A stretch of 41,239 bases of DNA from Oscillospiraceae bacterium (lineage in GTDB: Bacteria > Bacillota > Clostridia > Oscillospirales > Oscillospiraceae): NCBI GenBank assembly GCA_017624715.1, contig JAGAMN010000008.1:1-41239 (forward strand). Reading direction: 5' to 3'. Below are positions 23,080-32,195 of this stretch, piece after piece; the first letter of the stretch is position 1; every line of letters starts with the position of its first letter. Under the pieces are notes generated by a model, which saw only the letters and a program-made list of their open reading frames with translations, was not told the DNA's origin and ran no database searches. A program made the translations under genes and the position numbers.

Positions 23080-23106
23080 TTGGTGTGTATTGGAAAGGAA
23101 ATCATC

Positions 23107-23895
23107 ATGAACAACTTTATTACCGCGGAAGGCTTCGAAAAAACCTTCCGATATATCAAGCTGATCGAGCAGGGTATCTTTACCACCATTATGTTGGCGC
23201 TATTCACGGTGGTCATCGGCTTTATTCTGGGTATATTGCTCGCTATCATGCGCATGACCGACTTCCGGCCGCTCCGCTTCCTGGCCTACGGCAAAAAAGG
23301 CCGTATCCGCAACAACCGGGCCCTGGTCGCCATCAGCAAATTTAATCCCATTGCCTTTTTGGCAACCGCCTATGTTGAGATCCTTCGCTCCACCCCTGTA
23401 CTGGTGCAGATCATGATCATCTACCATGGCGTGTTCGGCAAGCTGATCGAGATTCCCTCCTTCACCATGTTTGGATTCTTGAAGTCCAACCGATTCATCC
23501 CCGGTGTTGTGGCTCTGGGTATGAACTCCGGTGCTTATCTGTGTGAGATCATCCGTAGCGGCATCCAGTCCATCGACGGCGGTCAGACCGAGGCTGCCCG
23601 AAGTCTGGGCATGACCAAGGTGCAAACTTTGGTACATATCATCCTACCCCAGGCTATCAAAAACATTCTGCCGGCCATTGCCAACGAATTCGTTGTCATC
23701 ATCAAGGAGTCCTCCATCACCTACACCATCGGTGTCCAGGATCTGATGTTCGCAGTGACCGCTGTTCAGGGTGCTAACTACATTGTTATGGAACCCCTGT
23801 TGGTGGCAACGGCAGTATACTTCTGCCTGTGCTTCCCCACTTCCAAGCTGATCGCATATTTCGAAAGGAGGATGAGCCGCGGTGACAAACGATAA
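23107..23895 (+). CDS. amino-acid ABC transporter permease
   Basis: A 262-residue HisM/GlnP-type permease. The first segments ([28 protein letters not shown]) and the coupling loop [34 protein letters not shown] are clear. I chose ATG at 23107, with GGAAAGG upstream; the frame is open to 23065, but that part covers the terminator. It contains a linker of about 25 residues ([21 protein letters not shown]) between the first two segments. Its end overlaps the ATPase gene by 14 nt. Confidence 0.92.
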   Translation: MNNFITAEGFEKTFRYIKLIEQGIFTTIMLALFTVVIGFILGILLAIMRMTDFRPLRFLAYGKKGRIRNNRALVAISKFNPIAFLATAYVEILRSTPVLVQIMIIYHGVFGKLIEIPSFTMFGFLKSNRFIPGVVALGMNSGAYLCEIIRSGIQSIDGGQTEAARSLGMTKVQTLVHIILPQAIKNILPAIANEFVVIIKESSITYTIGVQDLMFAVTAVQGANYIVMEPLLVATAVYFCLCFPTSKLIAYFERRMSRGDKR

Positions 23896-24655
23896 GCTGC
23901 TTCAGATCAAGAATCTGAAAAAATACTACAACAAGGGCGCAATCAAGGCCCTGGACGATGTAAGCATCGACATTCACAGAGGCGATGTGATGGTCGTTAT
24001 CGGCCCTTCCGGTTCCGGTAAATCCACCTTCCTGCGTAGTTTGAACCTGATGGAAGAGCCCACTGACGGTCAGATCATTTTCCACAACATCGACATCACA
24101 AAAAAGAGCTTCATCAACAAAGCCGGCAAGAAGGAAAAGGTCAATATCAACCTGCACCGGCAAAAAATGGGCATGGTGTTCCAGCACTTTAACCTGTTTC
24201 CCCACAAGACCATCCTGCAAAACATGATCCTGGCACCGGTAAAGGTACTGAAGATGCCTCAGGAACAGGCCACCGAAAAGGCCCTGGCGCTTCTGGCCCG
24301 TGTTGGCCTGGAGGATCGCGCCAACGCCTACCCTATCCAGCTGTCCGGCGGTCAGAAGCAGCGTGTTGCCATTGTCCGTGCACTGATGATGGAACCGGAG
24401 GTTATGTTGTTTGATGAGCCCACCTCTGCCTTAGACCCCGAAATGGTTGGTGAAGTGCTCTCCGTTATGAAGGAGCTGGCAAACAGCGGCATGACCATGG
24501 TGGTTGTGACTCACGAAATGGGCTTTGCCCGCGAGGTTGGCAACAGTATGCTCTTTATGGACGAGGGCAAGATCCTGGAACAGGGTGACCCTAAAGAGCT
24601 CTTCGATAATCCCCAGCACCCCCGTCTGCAGGATTTCCTTTCCAAAGTTCTGTAA
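23882..24655 (+). CDS. amino-acid ABC transporter ATPase (GlnQ-like)
   Basis: A 257-residue ATPase with Walker [10 protein letters not shown], signature [15 protein letters not shown], Walker [15 protein letters not shown] and switch His in [10 protein letters not shown]. An insertion of about 20 residues after strand 3 ([19 protein letters not shown]) is longer than in GlnQ. The start is GTG at 23882, with AAAGGAGG about 10 nt upstream inside the permease gene. It energises the importer formed with the two genes before it. Confidence 0.93.
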   Translation: MTNDKLLQIKNLKKYYNKGAIKALDDVSIDIHRGDVMVVIGPSGSGKSTFLRSLNLMEEPTDGQIIFHNIDITKKSFINKAGKKEKVNINLHRQKMGMVFQHFNLFPHKTILQNMILAPVKVLKMPQEQATEKALALLARVGLEDRANAYPIQLSGGQKQRVAIVRALMMEPEVMLFDEPTSALDPEMVGEVLSVMKELANSGMTMVVVTHEMGFAREVGNSMLFMDEGKILEQGDPKELFDNPQHPRLQDFLSKVL

Positions 24656-24660
24656 TACAA

Positions 24661-24687
24661 AAAGAGGACGCAAATGCGTCCTCTTTT
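24661..24687. terminator. bidirectional terminator after the importer operon
   Basis: A perfect 11-bp stem, AAAGAGGACGC / GCGTCCTCTTT, with an AAAT loop and a T-rich tail. It overlaps the stop codon of the converging gene at 24686. Confidence 0.88.
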
Positions 24688-25393
24688 ATTTTACTTTTGC
24701 CACCAGTCTGACATTTTCGGGGTCAAATTCCTCCGGATATATCGGTCGGTTTTCCCTTGGCATCAGAACCGGTATCGTTACGCATTGGGTAATACCACCG
24801 AAAAGCATACCGTATTCTTCTGTGTACTGCTTAAATCGCAGGCAGATGCCCTCCTGCTGCTTGACAGACAAATTGGTGATCTGCAGTCCATTATCCGGGC
24901 AAACAGACACTTCCACCGATGCTGATGAAAAATCATCCCACCGAATCCCCAATACCCGGCAGTCGGTAACCGGCTGGGGATCATAGGCAGCCCGTTCCAT
25001 AGCCAAAACCAGCACTCGTTCCCCCGGTGGCAGCCAGGTCACGGTGAAATAGGTGGTCTTACTCCCCTGCTCCAAAGCCAGCACCGCAAAGGAAATCCCC
25101 CGGTCACCGGCATTGTGCAGTACCAGCCCGGCTACACCCGACACCGGCGCATTGGTTCCGTCCTCGATGTACGGCCCATCGTAGCAAATCAGCTTTTCTG
25201 CCACCAAATTCCAGTTTTCCGGTGCATAGGGCAAGGAAAAGGCTGTGCTTTCGGTAGGTGCTTCCGTCTGTGCTAGCGCAGGCTGGGGTACAAAGAAATC
25301 CCGGGGAACTTCCTCCTGCTCTTTGGGCAAAAACCAGAAGCCCAACAGTCCCAGCAATGCAATTAACAAAAACAGCCATAAAAATCGTTCCAT
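24686..25393 (-). CDS. membrane-anchored extracytoplasmic protein of unknown function
   Basis: A 235-residue protein with one N-terminal membrane segment (FLWLFLLIALLGLLGFWFL, residues about 3-21), a Pro/Thr/Glu linker (about 22-55), then an extracytoplasmic beta-rich domain with several Cys (LICYDG, DCRVLGIRWDD, SVCPDNGLQI, QCVTIPV). There is no lipobox. ATG at 25393 follows AAAGGG; a GTG at 25405 is a less likely start. I recognise no family. It converges on the amino-acid importer but shares no promoter with it. Confidence 0.7.
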   Translation of the reverse strand: MERFLWLFLLIALLGLLGFWFLPKEQEEVPRDFFVPQPALAQTEAPTESTAFSLPYAPENWNLVAEKLICYDGPYIEDGTNAPVSGVAGLVLHNAGDRGISFAVLALEQGSKTTYFTVTWLPPGERVLVLAMERAAYDPQPVTDCRVLGIRWDDFSSASVEVSVCPDNGLQITNLSVKQQEGICLRFKQYTEEYGMLFGGITQCVTIPVLMPRENRPIYPEEFDPENVRLVAKVK

Positions 25394-25523
25394 TGTCCCT
25401 TTCACCCTCTTTTGTTCATGTGAGGGAATTATATCGGAAGTTTTGTGACTGATTCAAGGGAAAGCCGCTTATGACAAAAAAGCATGCAATCTCTGTCAGT
25501 TAAATAATTTTCCCGGGTTTTTC

Positions 25524-25552
25524 TTGAAAACCACCAGGATGTATAGTATAAT
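25524..25552 (+). promoter_or_regulatory. promoter of galM
   Basis: TTGAAA (25524-25529), 17 nt, TATAAT (25547-25552). Confidence 0.85.
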
Positions 25553-25587
25553 GACTTTAATCTGCCCCATTGAAAGGAGCTGCTATT

Positions 25588-26607
25588 ATGAAAAAATCAT
25601 TCGGTATCCGTAAGGACGGTCAAGAAGCCCATCTGTACACCATTTCCTGCGGCAACATCACCGCTGAGGTGTCCGACCACGGTGCAACCCTGGTCAAGCT
25701 ATTTGTGCCCGATGCCAAGGGTAATGTGGACGATGTAATTCTGGGATTTGATCACCCTGATGACTACACCGCCAGCACCACCTACTTCGGCGCTACCGTC
25801 GGCAGAAACGCCAACCGCATTGGCGGTGCCAAGTTCACCTTGAACGGCGTGACTTACAAAATCGACGCCAATGACAACGAAGTAAATAACCTGCATAGCG
25901 GCTTTGACCCCTACAAGAACCGGTTGTGGGATGTGGTCAGCCACAAGCCTGACAGTATCACTCTCTCCCTTTCCAGCCCCAATGGCGATCAGGGCTTCCC
26001 CGGCAATGCCGAGATCAAGGTAACCTACAGGCTGGAGGCTCCCGGCATACTTGCCATCATTTATGACGGCGTCTGCGACCAGGATACGGTCTTCAATATG
26101 ACCAACCATACTTATTTCAACCTGGCAGGACATACCCATCCCGAAAAGGCCATGAGTCAGGTGCTGCAGATGCCTGCCCGGCATTTCACCGTCTGTGACG
26201 CTGCCTCCATCCCCACCGGCGAGAACCGCAGTGTAGAGGGCAGTCCCATGGATTTCCGGATTCCCAAGCCCATTGGCCAGGATATTAACCAGGATTACAA
26301 TGCTCTGAAGAATCAGGGCGGCTATGACCACAATTTTGAGGTTTACTGCAACCCCTGTGCCACGCTGTCCGATCCTGAGTCCGGCAGAACCATGACCGTA
26401 GAAACGGATTGCTGCGGCATTCAGTTCTACTCCGGCAACTTCCTGGAGGGTGAAACCGGCAAAGAGAAAGTATCCTACTGCTACCGGGGCGGTATTTGCC
26501 TGGAAACCCAGTTCTATCCGGACTGCATCAACCATCCCGATTGGGTTCAGCCCATCACCAAGGCCGGTCAGCCCTACCATAGCGAAACCCGTTACATTTT
26601 CAAATAA
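25588..26607 (+). CDS. galM: galactose mutarotase (aldose 1-epimerase)
   Basis: A 339-residue protein. Family hallmarks are GATLVKLFVPDAKG, FGATVGRNANRIGGAKFTLNG, NLHSG, NMTNHTYFNLAGH (catalytic His) and CYRGGICLETQFYPDCINH (catalytic Glu). It interconverts alpha- and beta-anomers of galactose and other aldoses, the first step of the Leloir route. ATG at 25588 has GAAAGGAG 8-9 nt upstream; a TTG further upstream at 25570 is in frame but poorly placed. Monocistronic, with its own promoter and terminator. Confidence 0.95.
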   Translation: MKKSFGIRKDGQEAHLYTISCGNITAEVSDHGATLVKLFVPDAKGNVDDVILGFDHPDDYTASTTYFGATVGRNANRIGGAKFTLNGVTYKIDANDNEVNNLHSGFDPYKNRLWDVVSHKPDSITLSLSSPNGDQGFPGNAEIKVTYRLEAPGILAIIYDGVCDQDTVFNMTNHTYFNLAGHTHPEKAMSQVLQMPARHFTVCDAASIPTGENRSVEGSPMDFRIPKPIGQDINQDYNALKNQGGYDHNFEVYCNPCATLSDPESGRTMTVETDCCGIQFYSGNFLEGETGKEKVSYCYRGGICLETQFYPDCINHPDWVQPITKAGQPYHSETRYIFK

Positions 26608-26614
26608 TCCAACT

Positions 26615-26636
26615 GGGCGCGGTACAAACCGCGCCC
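26615..26636 (+). terminator. terminator of galM
   Basis: A perfect 9-bp stem, GGGCGCGGT / ACCGCGCCC, with an ACAA loop, followed by ATTCTTT. Confidence 0.8.
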
Positions 26637-26696
26637 ATTCTTTATTCGTAGGACCGTTTCCTGAATCGCCCCAAAGCCTTCTCCCGGTAGAATGTA

Positions 26697-26836
26697 CCCC
26701 AGTGCGCACACTGGGGGCGGATGAGGGTCTGTCATCCTGAGCGACCCGAAGGGGAGTCGAAGGATCCGTCCCCCCCCCGTAAAAAGAGTACGGATTCTTC
26801 GACTACGCAGCCTGCGGCCGCTACGCTCAGAATGAC
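26697..26836. repeat. dispersed repeat element (MITE/REP-like)
   Basis: An imperfect long inverted repeat whose ends are GTCATCCTGAGCG (26731-26743) and CGCTCAGAATGAC (26824-26836). Inside, GTCGAAGGATCCGT pairs with ACGGATTCTTCGAC. A separate perfect CCCCAGTG/CACTGGGG hairpin precedes it (26697-26716). The same type of end is seen at 37245-37354. It has no coding capacity and is probably a non-autonomous dispersed element. The rest of the 330-nt gap holds the ribosome site of the next gene. Confidence 0.75.
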
Positions 26837-26941
26837 AATCGCTGTATTTTTCGACACCGGTTCTGCACTTAAACCCTCGGCCTGCATAAACTGTCCTGTA
26901 AGCATTTGCTTATCCCTACATCTTAACGGGAGGTATCCATT

Positions 26942-27781
26942 ATGTCTGACCAGATCAGGGACACCCTGCAGGGCGGTTGCGGCGACCAGCAGGCTATGTC
27001 CATCCACACAAGAAAGATCACGGACAGCTGCCGTGACAAGGATTGCATTGAGGATCTCCGGGTCTACCTGACGAAAGGCTCCCAGAGTCTGCTGGACACC
27101 TGTGCCAGCGCCAGAGTTCGCTGTGCGGAGCTGCTGTACACTTACATCGATGTTGAGCCTGTGGCCTTTGATCGGAATCACTACTGCATTGATGTAACCT
27201 TCTACTACCGGATCTTGGCAGATGCCACCATCGGTGCTGCCCGTCCGGCAGCACTCTACGGTTTGGCGGTGTTCACCAAGCGCGCCGTGCTCTGCGGTGA
27301 GGACAGCCGGGCCCACATCTACCGCAGCGACACCCGGCTCTGCGCCCCCGATGGCTTCACCCGCCATTACGCCAACCGCCCCACCGCCGTGGTGGAAGTG
27401 CTGGAGCCCATGGTGCTCAGTTCCAAGATCCGGGATGTCTGCAACGACAAGTGCCGGGACGATTGCACCCTGCAGATCCCCGCGGAGATCAAGTGCCTGT
27501 TCGATGACGACCTGGTGCTCTCCGGCGAGCGCCGTCGGCTGTATGTGACCCTGGGGCAGTTCTCCATCATTCGCCTGGAGCGGGATGCCCAGTTGGTCGT
27601 ACCTGTTCTTGACTACGCCATTCCCACCAAGGAGTGCTGCGACGCGCCCGGCTGTGCGGAAGACCCCTGCGAGATGTTCTCCCGGATCCCCTTCCCTGCC
27701 AGTCAGTTTGCCCCCAACGACTGCGACAACAATTGCAGCGCGCCGGATTACGACTATCGCGGAAGCTGCTGCCAGGACTAA
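26942..27781 (+). CDS. cysteine-rich protein of unknown function
   Basis: A 279-residue protein with about 25 cysteines, many in pairs (SCRDKDC, ECCDAPGCAEDPC, a C-terminal SCCQD). A folded middle domain (VRCAELLYTYIDVEPVAFDRNHYCIDVTFYYRILADA...) is of beta-rich character. It has no signal peptide or membrane segment. GGGAGG lies 10 nt before the ATG. The composition recalls cysteine-rich spore-coat or envelope proteins of Clostridia that contain SPOCS-like (DUF3794) domains, but this is only a resemblance. It is followed by a strong terminator shared with mreB. Confidence 0.65.
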   Translation: MSDQIRDTLQGGCGDQQAMSIHTRKITDSCRDKDCIEDLRVYLTKGSQSLLDTCASARVRCAELLYTYIDVEPVAFDRNHYCIDVTFYYRILADATIGAARPAALYGLAVFTKRAVLCGEDSRAHIYRSDTRLCAPDGFTRHYANRPTAVVEVLEPMVLSSKIRDVCNDKCRDDCTLQIPAEIKCLFDDDLVLSGERRRLYVTLGQFSIIRLERDAQLVVPVLDYAIPTKECCDAPGCAEDPCEMFSRIPFPASQFAPNDCDNNCSAPDYDYRGSCCQD

Positions 27782-27788
27782 AGCAAAT

Positions 27789-27812
27789 CCGCCGGAGCAC
27801 TCGCTCCGGCGG
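27789..27812. terminator. bidirectional terminator between converging genes
   Basis: A perfect 10-bp stem, CCGCCGGAGC / GCTCCGGCGG, with an ACTC loop. It lies between the stops at 27781 and 27820. Plus-strand tail: TCATTATTTAT. Confidence 0.85.
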
Positions 27813-27819
27813 TCATTAT

Positions 27820-28857
27820 TTATCCACGCATCATGCGCTTTCTTGCAATGTTGATAGGACCTTCCTGCATGTGGTTGATCCATGCCAGGCTCTTGCCGCA
27901 GCCGTAGGCCACACAGGAATCCGGATCGTCCGCCAAAGTGCAGAGTACACCGGTTTTCTCTGTCAGCAGCCGATCCATACCCCAAATTTGGCTGCATCCG
28001 CCAGTCAGGGTGATGCCGTTTTCAGAAATGTCGCTGACCAGTTCGGGGGAAGTTTGCTCCAGTACAGACAGCACTTCATCTGCGATCTGTTTGGCAGGTC
28101 TGCTCAGCACCTGATAGATCTCCGAGGATAGCAGCGTCAGTTCCCGAGGCATGCCAGTCTTGGCATCTCTGCCTTTGATATTCATACTCACCGTTTCAGG
28201 ACGGGGGAACACACTGCCGATTTGGATCTTTACATCCTCCGCAGTGACCTGACCGATCACCACGCCGTGCTTCCGGCGGACATACCGACCAATGGCTTCA
28301 TCAAAAGCATCACCGGCCACCTTGATGGAAGAGGACACCGCCACGCCGTTGAGGCTCAGCACCGCCACATCGGTAGTACCGCAGCCGATGTCCACGATCA
28401 TCTGACCGTTTGGGCCCTTGATATCCAAACCTGCACCCAAGGCAGCTGCCAGAGGCTCTTCAATGAGGTAAGCCCGGCGGGCACCGGCATCGATAGCCGC
28501 ATTGATTACCGTCCGCTCTTCCACTTCCGTAACACCGCTGGGCACGCAAATAACCACACGGGGCTTGGGGGTAAACAACGATGATTTCGCAGCCTCCCGG
28601 AAGAAAGCCTGGAGCATTTTGACGGTCATTTCATGGTCAGAGATTACGCCGTCCTTCAGAGGATGCATAGCCACCACATTGCCGGGGGTTCTTCCCAGCA
28701 TATTTCTGGCCGCCGCGCCGACCTCCAAAATATTGCCCGTATTTTTATCCACCGCAACCACGGCAGGTTCCCGGATCACAACGCCCTTGCCGTCCACATA
28801 GATCAGCACATTGGCGGTGCCCAGGTCAATGCCCAGGTCATGAGAAAACAGTTGCAT
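27820..28857 (-). CDS. mreB: rod shape-determining protein, MreB/Mbl actin family
   Basis: A 345-residue bacterial actin. Motifs are DLGIDLGTANVLIYV (phosphate 1), VCVPSGVTEVEERTV, MIVDIGCGTTDVAVLSL (phosphate 2) and GITLTGGCSQIWGMDRLL (adenosine loop). It polymerises under the membrane and guides cell-wall synthesis. I chose ATG at 28857, with AGTAGG in the end of comF; the GTG at 28866 is in frame but less well placed. It is the last gene of recD2-comF-mreB. No mreC or mreD follows, so this is a stand-alone MreB or Mbl-type paralogue. Confidence 0.93.
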   Translation of the reverse strand: MQLFSHDLGIDLGTANVLIYVDGKGVVIREPAVVAVDKNTGNILEVGAAARNMLGRTPGNVVAMHPLKDGVISDHEMTVKMLQAFFREAAKSSLFTPKPRVVICVPSGVTEVEERTVINAAIDAGARRAYLIEEPLAAALGAGLDIKGPNGQMIVDIGCGTTDVAVLSLNGVAVSSSIKVAGDAFDEAIGRYVRRKHGVVIGQVTAEDVKIQIGSVFPRPETVSMNIKGRDAKTGMPRELTLLSSEIYQVLSRPAKQIADEVLSVLEQTSPELVSDISENGITLTGGCSQIWGMDRLLTEKTGVLCTLADDPDSCVAYGCGKSLAWINHMQEGPINIARKRMMRG

Positions 28858-28862
28858 ACGTT

Positions 28863-29528
28863 TCACCTACTTCGTTTTTTGCGCCGGGCGATGGCCACAG
28901 CGCCGCAATGAACTTCCTTTGCGCCGGCTGTCAGCAGCATTCGGGCGCATTCACTCACCGTTGCACCGGTGGTGATAATATCGTCCAAGAGGAGAATTTT
29001 CTTATCTTTCAGTAATTCCGGGTCCGTCACCCGGTATGCGCCCAGTACATTTGCCCGGCGCTGGGCATCTCCGGTAATACCGGATTGGGGTCTGTTGTGC
29101 CGCACCTTAGTAAGAAGCGGTATGGCTTCCATTTCCAGCTCTGCGCCAACAGCGGATGCAAGCAATTCCACTTGGTCATACCCTCTGGTAAATTTGCGCA
29201 AGGCGCTGATGGGCACCCAGGTCAGCAGATCAAAGCCATCCGGGTGGTTTTGCTGCAGCTTCATCGCAAGCATCTGCCCATAGGGTTTTGCATAGCTTTG
29301 GACACCGTGAAATTTATAGCGCAACAGACTGCGTCTTACTGAATCTTCATAATACCAAACCCCGAGCCAACTGTCAAGGAAAGGCAGCTTTTTCCGGTGA
29401 TCTACCGGACAAACCGGGGCATCAATACGGCAGCAGCTGCAAAAATCCGTTTCTTCCTCTGCCAGCACTTTGCCGCACAGAACGCATTTGGGTGGATACA
29501 GCCACCGTAGAATTCTTTCAAAAATCAT
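28863..29528 (-). CDS. comF: ComF-family phosphoribosyltransferase-like protein
   Basis: A 221-residue protein. The N-terminal zinc knuckle is CVLCGKVLAEEETDFCSCC (residues 15-33), then the ComF body (VRRSLLRYKFHGVQSYAKPYGQML, RGYDQVELLA, RHNRPQSGITGDAQRRANVLGAY), ending in the PRPP-binding loop ILLLDDIITTGATVSEC. ComFC works in DNA uptake and recombination with DprA/PriA-type partners. It overlaps recD2 by 4 nt (ATGA) and ends 5 nt before mreB. The pairing with a RecD2 helicase fits a DNA-processing role. Confidence 0.92.
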   Translation of the reverse strand: MIFERILRWLYPPKCVLCGKVLAEEETDFCSCCRIDAPVCPVDHRKKLPFLDSWLGVWYYEDSVRRSLLRYKFHGVQSYAKPYGQMLAMKLQQNHPDGFDLLTWVPISALRKFTRGYDQVELLASAVGAELEMEAIPLLTKVRHNRPQSGITGDAQRRANVLGAYRVTDPELLKDKKILLLDDIITTGATVSECARMLLTAGAKEVHCGAVAIARRKKRSR

Positions 29529-31738
29529 TGTGTTTTTCCTTGCAAGCGCAGTTTCAGGCCTGTATAGCGTCGGTTGCGTTTGGCATTTTCCGTCATCGCC
29601 GCCACGGTCTCCTGCCGACCTACGATAATGAGCAGTTCCCTTGCCCGGGTAATAGCGGTATAGAGCACGCTGCGGCTGAGCAAGTAGGGCGACCCATTCC
29701 AGGCAGACAGGATCACCGCCCGGTATTCGCTGCCCTGGCTTTTATGTACCGTCATGGCATAAGCCGGCTCCAATTCGCCCAGCTGGGTAAAATCATAATC
29801 TGCTTCCCGGTCATCAAAGACCACAGTCATCGTCTCCATGTGGGGATCGATACAGCGGATCGTGCCCACGTCGCCATTGAAAATGCCCGTTCCCACGGCG
29901 CTGCCATCACACTTTTTCCACATAATGTCATAATTGTTGCGGATCTGCATCACCCGGTCGCCCTCACGGAAGCAGAAATCGCCGAACTGGCGCTCCTTTT
30001 TGGTGGGATACTGGGGATTCAGCGCCATTTGTAAGGTCTGGTTCAGCACCGCCGTGCCTACACCGCCCTTGCGAGTCGGGGACAGTACCTGGATCTGCTC
30101 CGGGGCAATGCCCATATTCTTCGGCAGCCGGGTGGTGCACAGGCCGGTGATGGTCTGGCGTACTTCCTCTTCGGAGCGACAGCCCAAAAAGAAAAAGTCG
30201 CTTTTTACATTCCGCAGCTCCGGCATTTGGCCGTTATTGACCCGGTGGGCATTCATAACGATGAGGCTTTCCTGGGCCTGTCGGAATATCTCCGTCAAGC
30301 GCACTGCCGGCAGCATTTCGCTGCGGAGCATATCACTGAAGGGAAATCCCGGGCCTACCGGGGGCAGCTGATCCGGATCGCCCACAAAGATCAGCCGTTT
30401 GCCGGGAGCAATGGCTTTAAGCAGGCTGTGCAGCAGCAAAACATCCACCATGGACATCTCGTCCACGATGATGACATCCGCCTTCAAGGGATCGGATTCA
30501 TCCTTGGCAAAGCACATCTTTCCGGTGGTGGGGTCGATGCCGGCTTCCAAAAGTCTGTGGATGGTGCTGGCATCCTCGCCGGTAACCTCAGACAGCCGCT
30601 TGGCGGCTCTGCCTGTGGGGGCGGCCAGAACGCATTTCAGTTGCATCTGTCCCAGCAGACACAAAATGCCTTTTAAAATAGTGGTTTTGCCGGTGCCCGG
30701 GCCGCCGGTGATCAGCAAAAGGCCGCTGGACGCCGCCTGGCGGATAGCCTGTTCCTGATGCTCGGAATAAGTAACGCCGCTTTCTTTGGCAACACTGCGC
30801 ATCAGGGCGTTTAAGTTTCTGGGTTCAGGGTATTGGAGCATGGATGCTGACAAGAGTCTCCCGGTAATGTAGTTTTCTGCTTCAAACAGCTCCGGCAGGT
30901 AAATCACCGTAATACCGGCCAGGGTGCAGCGGATCAGTTGCTGATCCTTAAGCATCTGCTCAATGGTATTTTCCGCAATTTCCGTTTCCACGGACAGCAG
31001 CTGGGCCACCGCCGCCACCAGCTTGTCCTGGGGCAGGAAGCTGTGTCCGGCGGACAGATTGTAGTAAAGCTCAAACAGCACACCGGCACGAACCCGTCGG
31101 GGATCGTCACCGGAAACGCCGATCTCGATGGCAAACCGATCCACCGCGGCGAAGGGAGCTTCCAGCCCCTCTTCCATCAGAAGATAGGGGTCTTCATACA
31201 GCAGCTCCACCGTCCCCTCGCCATAGAGCTTATAAGCCCGTACAGCCAGTTCCGCAGGAAGCTGATGCAATGTAAAGAACTCCATCAGCTGGCGCATACC
31301 CACTCGGCGACGAAATTCCTCACCGATTTCTTTGGCCTTGGCCTTGGTGATGCCGGAGATTTCTGCCAGCCGTTCCGGCTCCCGCTCCATGACCACCAAA
31401 GTCTGATCTCCAAAACGGCTGACGATCCGGGCGGCAGTTTTGGGGCCGATGCCCTTGATGATCCGGCTAGACAGGTAGTTCAAAATTTCGCTGTTGGTCT
31501 GGGGCATGAGCCGCTCCAAGAATTCCGCCTCAAACTGGCGGCCGTAGCTTTGATGATTGCTCCATTTGCCGGTGACCATGAGCCGTTCGCCGTTAGCAGG
31601 CAGAGGAATTGTACCCACCACCGTAACGGTCTGTCCGCCGCCTACATCCAGCCGCAGGACGGCGTAGCCGTTGTCGTAATTCTGATAAACCACCGCACTG
31701 ATGGTGCCCTGAATGATCTGCAATTCCTGCTCGGTCAC
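29525..31738 (-). CDS. recD2: RecD2-type DNA helicase
   Basis: A 737-residue SF1B helicase. It has an N-terminal OB-like domain (GTISAVVYQNYDNGYAVLRLDVG), helix-hairpin-helix repeats (GIKGIGPKTAARIVSRFG, LAEISGITKAKAKEIG), Walker A LLITGGPGTGKTTILKGI, motif II VIIVDEMSMVD, and motif VI AMTVHKSQGSEYRAVIL...YTAITRARELL. It unwinds DNA 5'-3' independently of RecBC and takes part in repair and mismatch processing. The start is GTG at 31738, with AAAGGGGG 8 nt upstream. First gene of recD2-comF-mreB. Confidence 0.95.
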   Translation of the reverse strand: MTEQELQIIQGTISAVVYQNYDNGYAVLRLDVGGGQTVTVVGTIPLPANGERLMVTGKWSNHQSYGRQFEAEFLERLMPQTNSEILNYLSSRIIKGIGPKTAARIVSRFGDQTLVVMEREPERLAEISGITKAKAKEIGEEFRRRVGMRQLMEFFTLHQLPAELAVRAYKLYGEGTVELLYEDPYLLMEEGLEAPFAAVDRFAIEIGVSGDDPRRVRAGVLFELYYNLSAGHSFLPQDKLVAAVAQLLSVETEIAENTIEQMLKDQQLIRCTLAGITVIYLPELFEAENYITGRLLSASMLQYPEPRNLNALMRSVAKESGVTYSEHQEQAIRQAASSGLLLITGGPGTGKTTILKGILCLLGQMQLKCVLAAPTGRAAKRLSEVTGEDASTIHRLLEAGIDPTTGKMCFAKDESDPLKADVIIVDEMSMVDVLLLHSLLKAIAPGKRLIFVGDPDQLPPVGPGFPFSDMLRSEMLPAVRLTEIFRQAQESLIVMNAHRVNNGQMPELRNVKSDFFFLGCRSEEEVRQTITGLCTTRLPKNMGIAPEQIQVLSPTRKGGVGTAVLNQTLQMALNPQYPTKKERQFGDFCFREGDRVMQIRNNYDIMWKKCDGSAVGTGIFNGDVGTIRCIDPHMETMTVVFDDREADYDFTQLGELEPAYAMTVHKSQGSEYRAVILSAWNGSPYLLSRSVLYTAITRARELLIIVGRQETVAAMTENAKRNRRYTGLKLRLQGKTQ

Positions 31739-31854
31739 AGCCGCCGCCCCCTTTCTTACATAACAGATCTATTTTACTATATTTTCCCCTCCGTGAAAAG
31801 CCCTTTTTGGAATTTCTTTTTTTGCGGCTGCAGGGAAATGTTTACAAATTCTTC

Positions 31855-31883
31855 TTGCATGTCGGTGCGAATTGGGGTATAAT
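31855..31883 (+). promoter_or_regulatory. promoter of the ATP synthase operon
   Basis: TTGCAT (31855-31860), 17 nt, TATAAT (31878-31883), 47 nt upstream of the first gene. Confidence 0.9.
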
Positions 31884-31929
31884 ATACCGGTAGGATTATG
31901 GGATTTGTGCATATTGCAGGAGAAAATCC

Positions 31930-32184
31930 ATGAAAGATTTGAAACTATTGGTGTGGATCTCCCAGCTGGGACTTTCCGTTATTGTGCCGCCTGCCATGTT
32001 TATTCTGCTGGCACTGTGGCTGCGGGATTCCCAGGGCTGGGGTGGCTGGGTGCTTTGGGTCGGAATTGGCCTGGGTATTTACGGCGGAATCTGCGGCTTT
32101 GTATCGTCCCTGCGGACGCTGCGGACCCTTACTGCCAAACAGGAAAAAGATCCGCCGCCGGTGTCCTATAACGACCACCACTAA
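31930..32184 (+). CDS. AtpZ/AtpI-like small membrane protein
   Basis: An 84-residue protein with two membrane helices (LLVWISQLGLSVIVPPAMFILLALWL and WVLWVGIGLGIYGGICGFVSSL), the layout of AtpZ-type proteins found ahead of F-ATPase operons. These are linked to ATP synthase assembly or Mg/Ca handling. First gene of the operon; an AGGAG-like site lies just before the ATG and the next gene is 11 nt away. Confidence 0.8.
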   Translation: MKDLKLLVWISQLGLSVIVPPAMFILLALWLRDSQGWGGWVLWVGIGLGIYGGICGFVSSLRTLRTLTAKQEKDPPPVSYNDHH

Positions 32185-32195
32185 CGGAGGAACCT

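Noticed and set aside
26732-27997. 421-codon minus-strand frame across the cysteine-rich gene and the repeat
   Set aside because: Mirror frame of a real gene; it runs through the repeat and a terminator and has no start signal.
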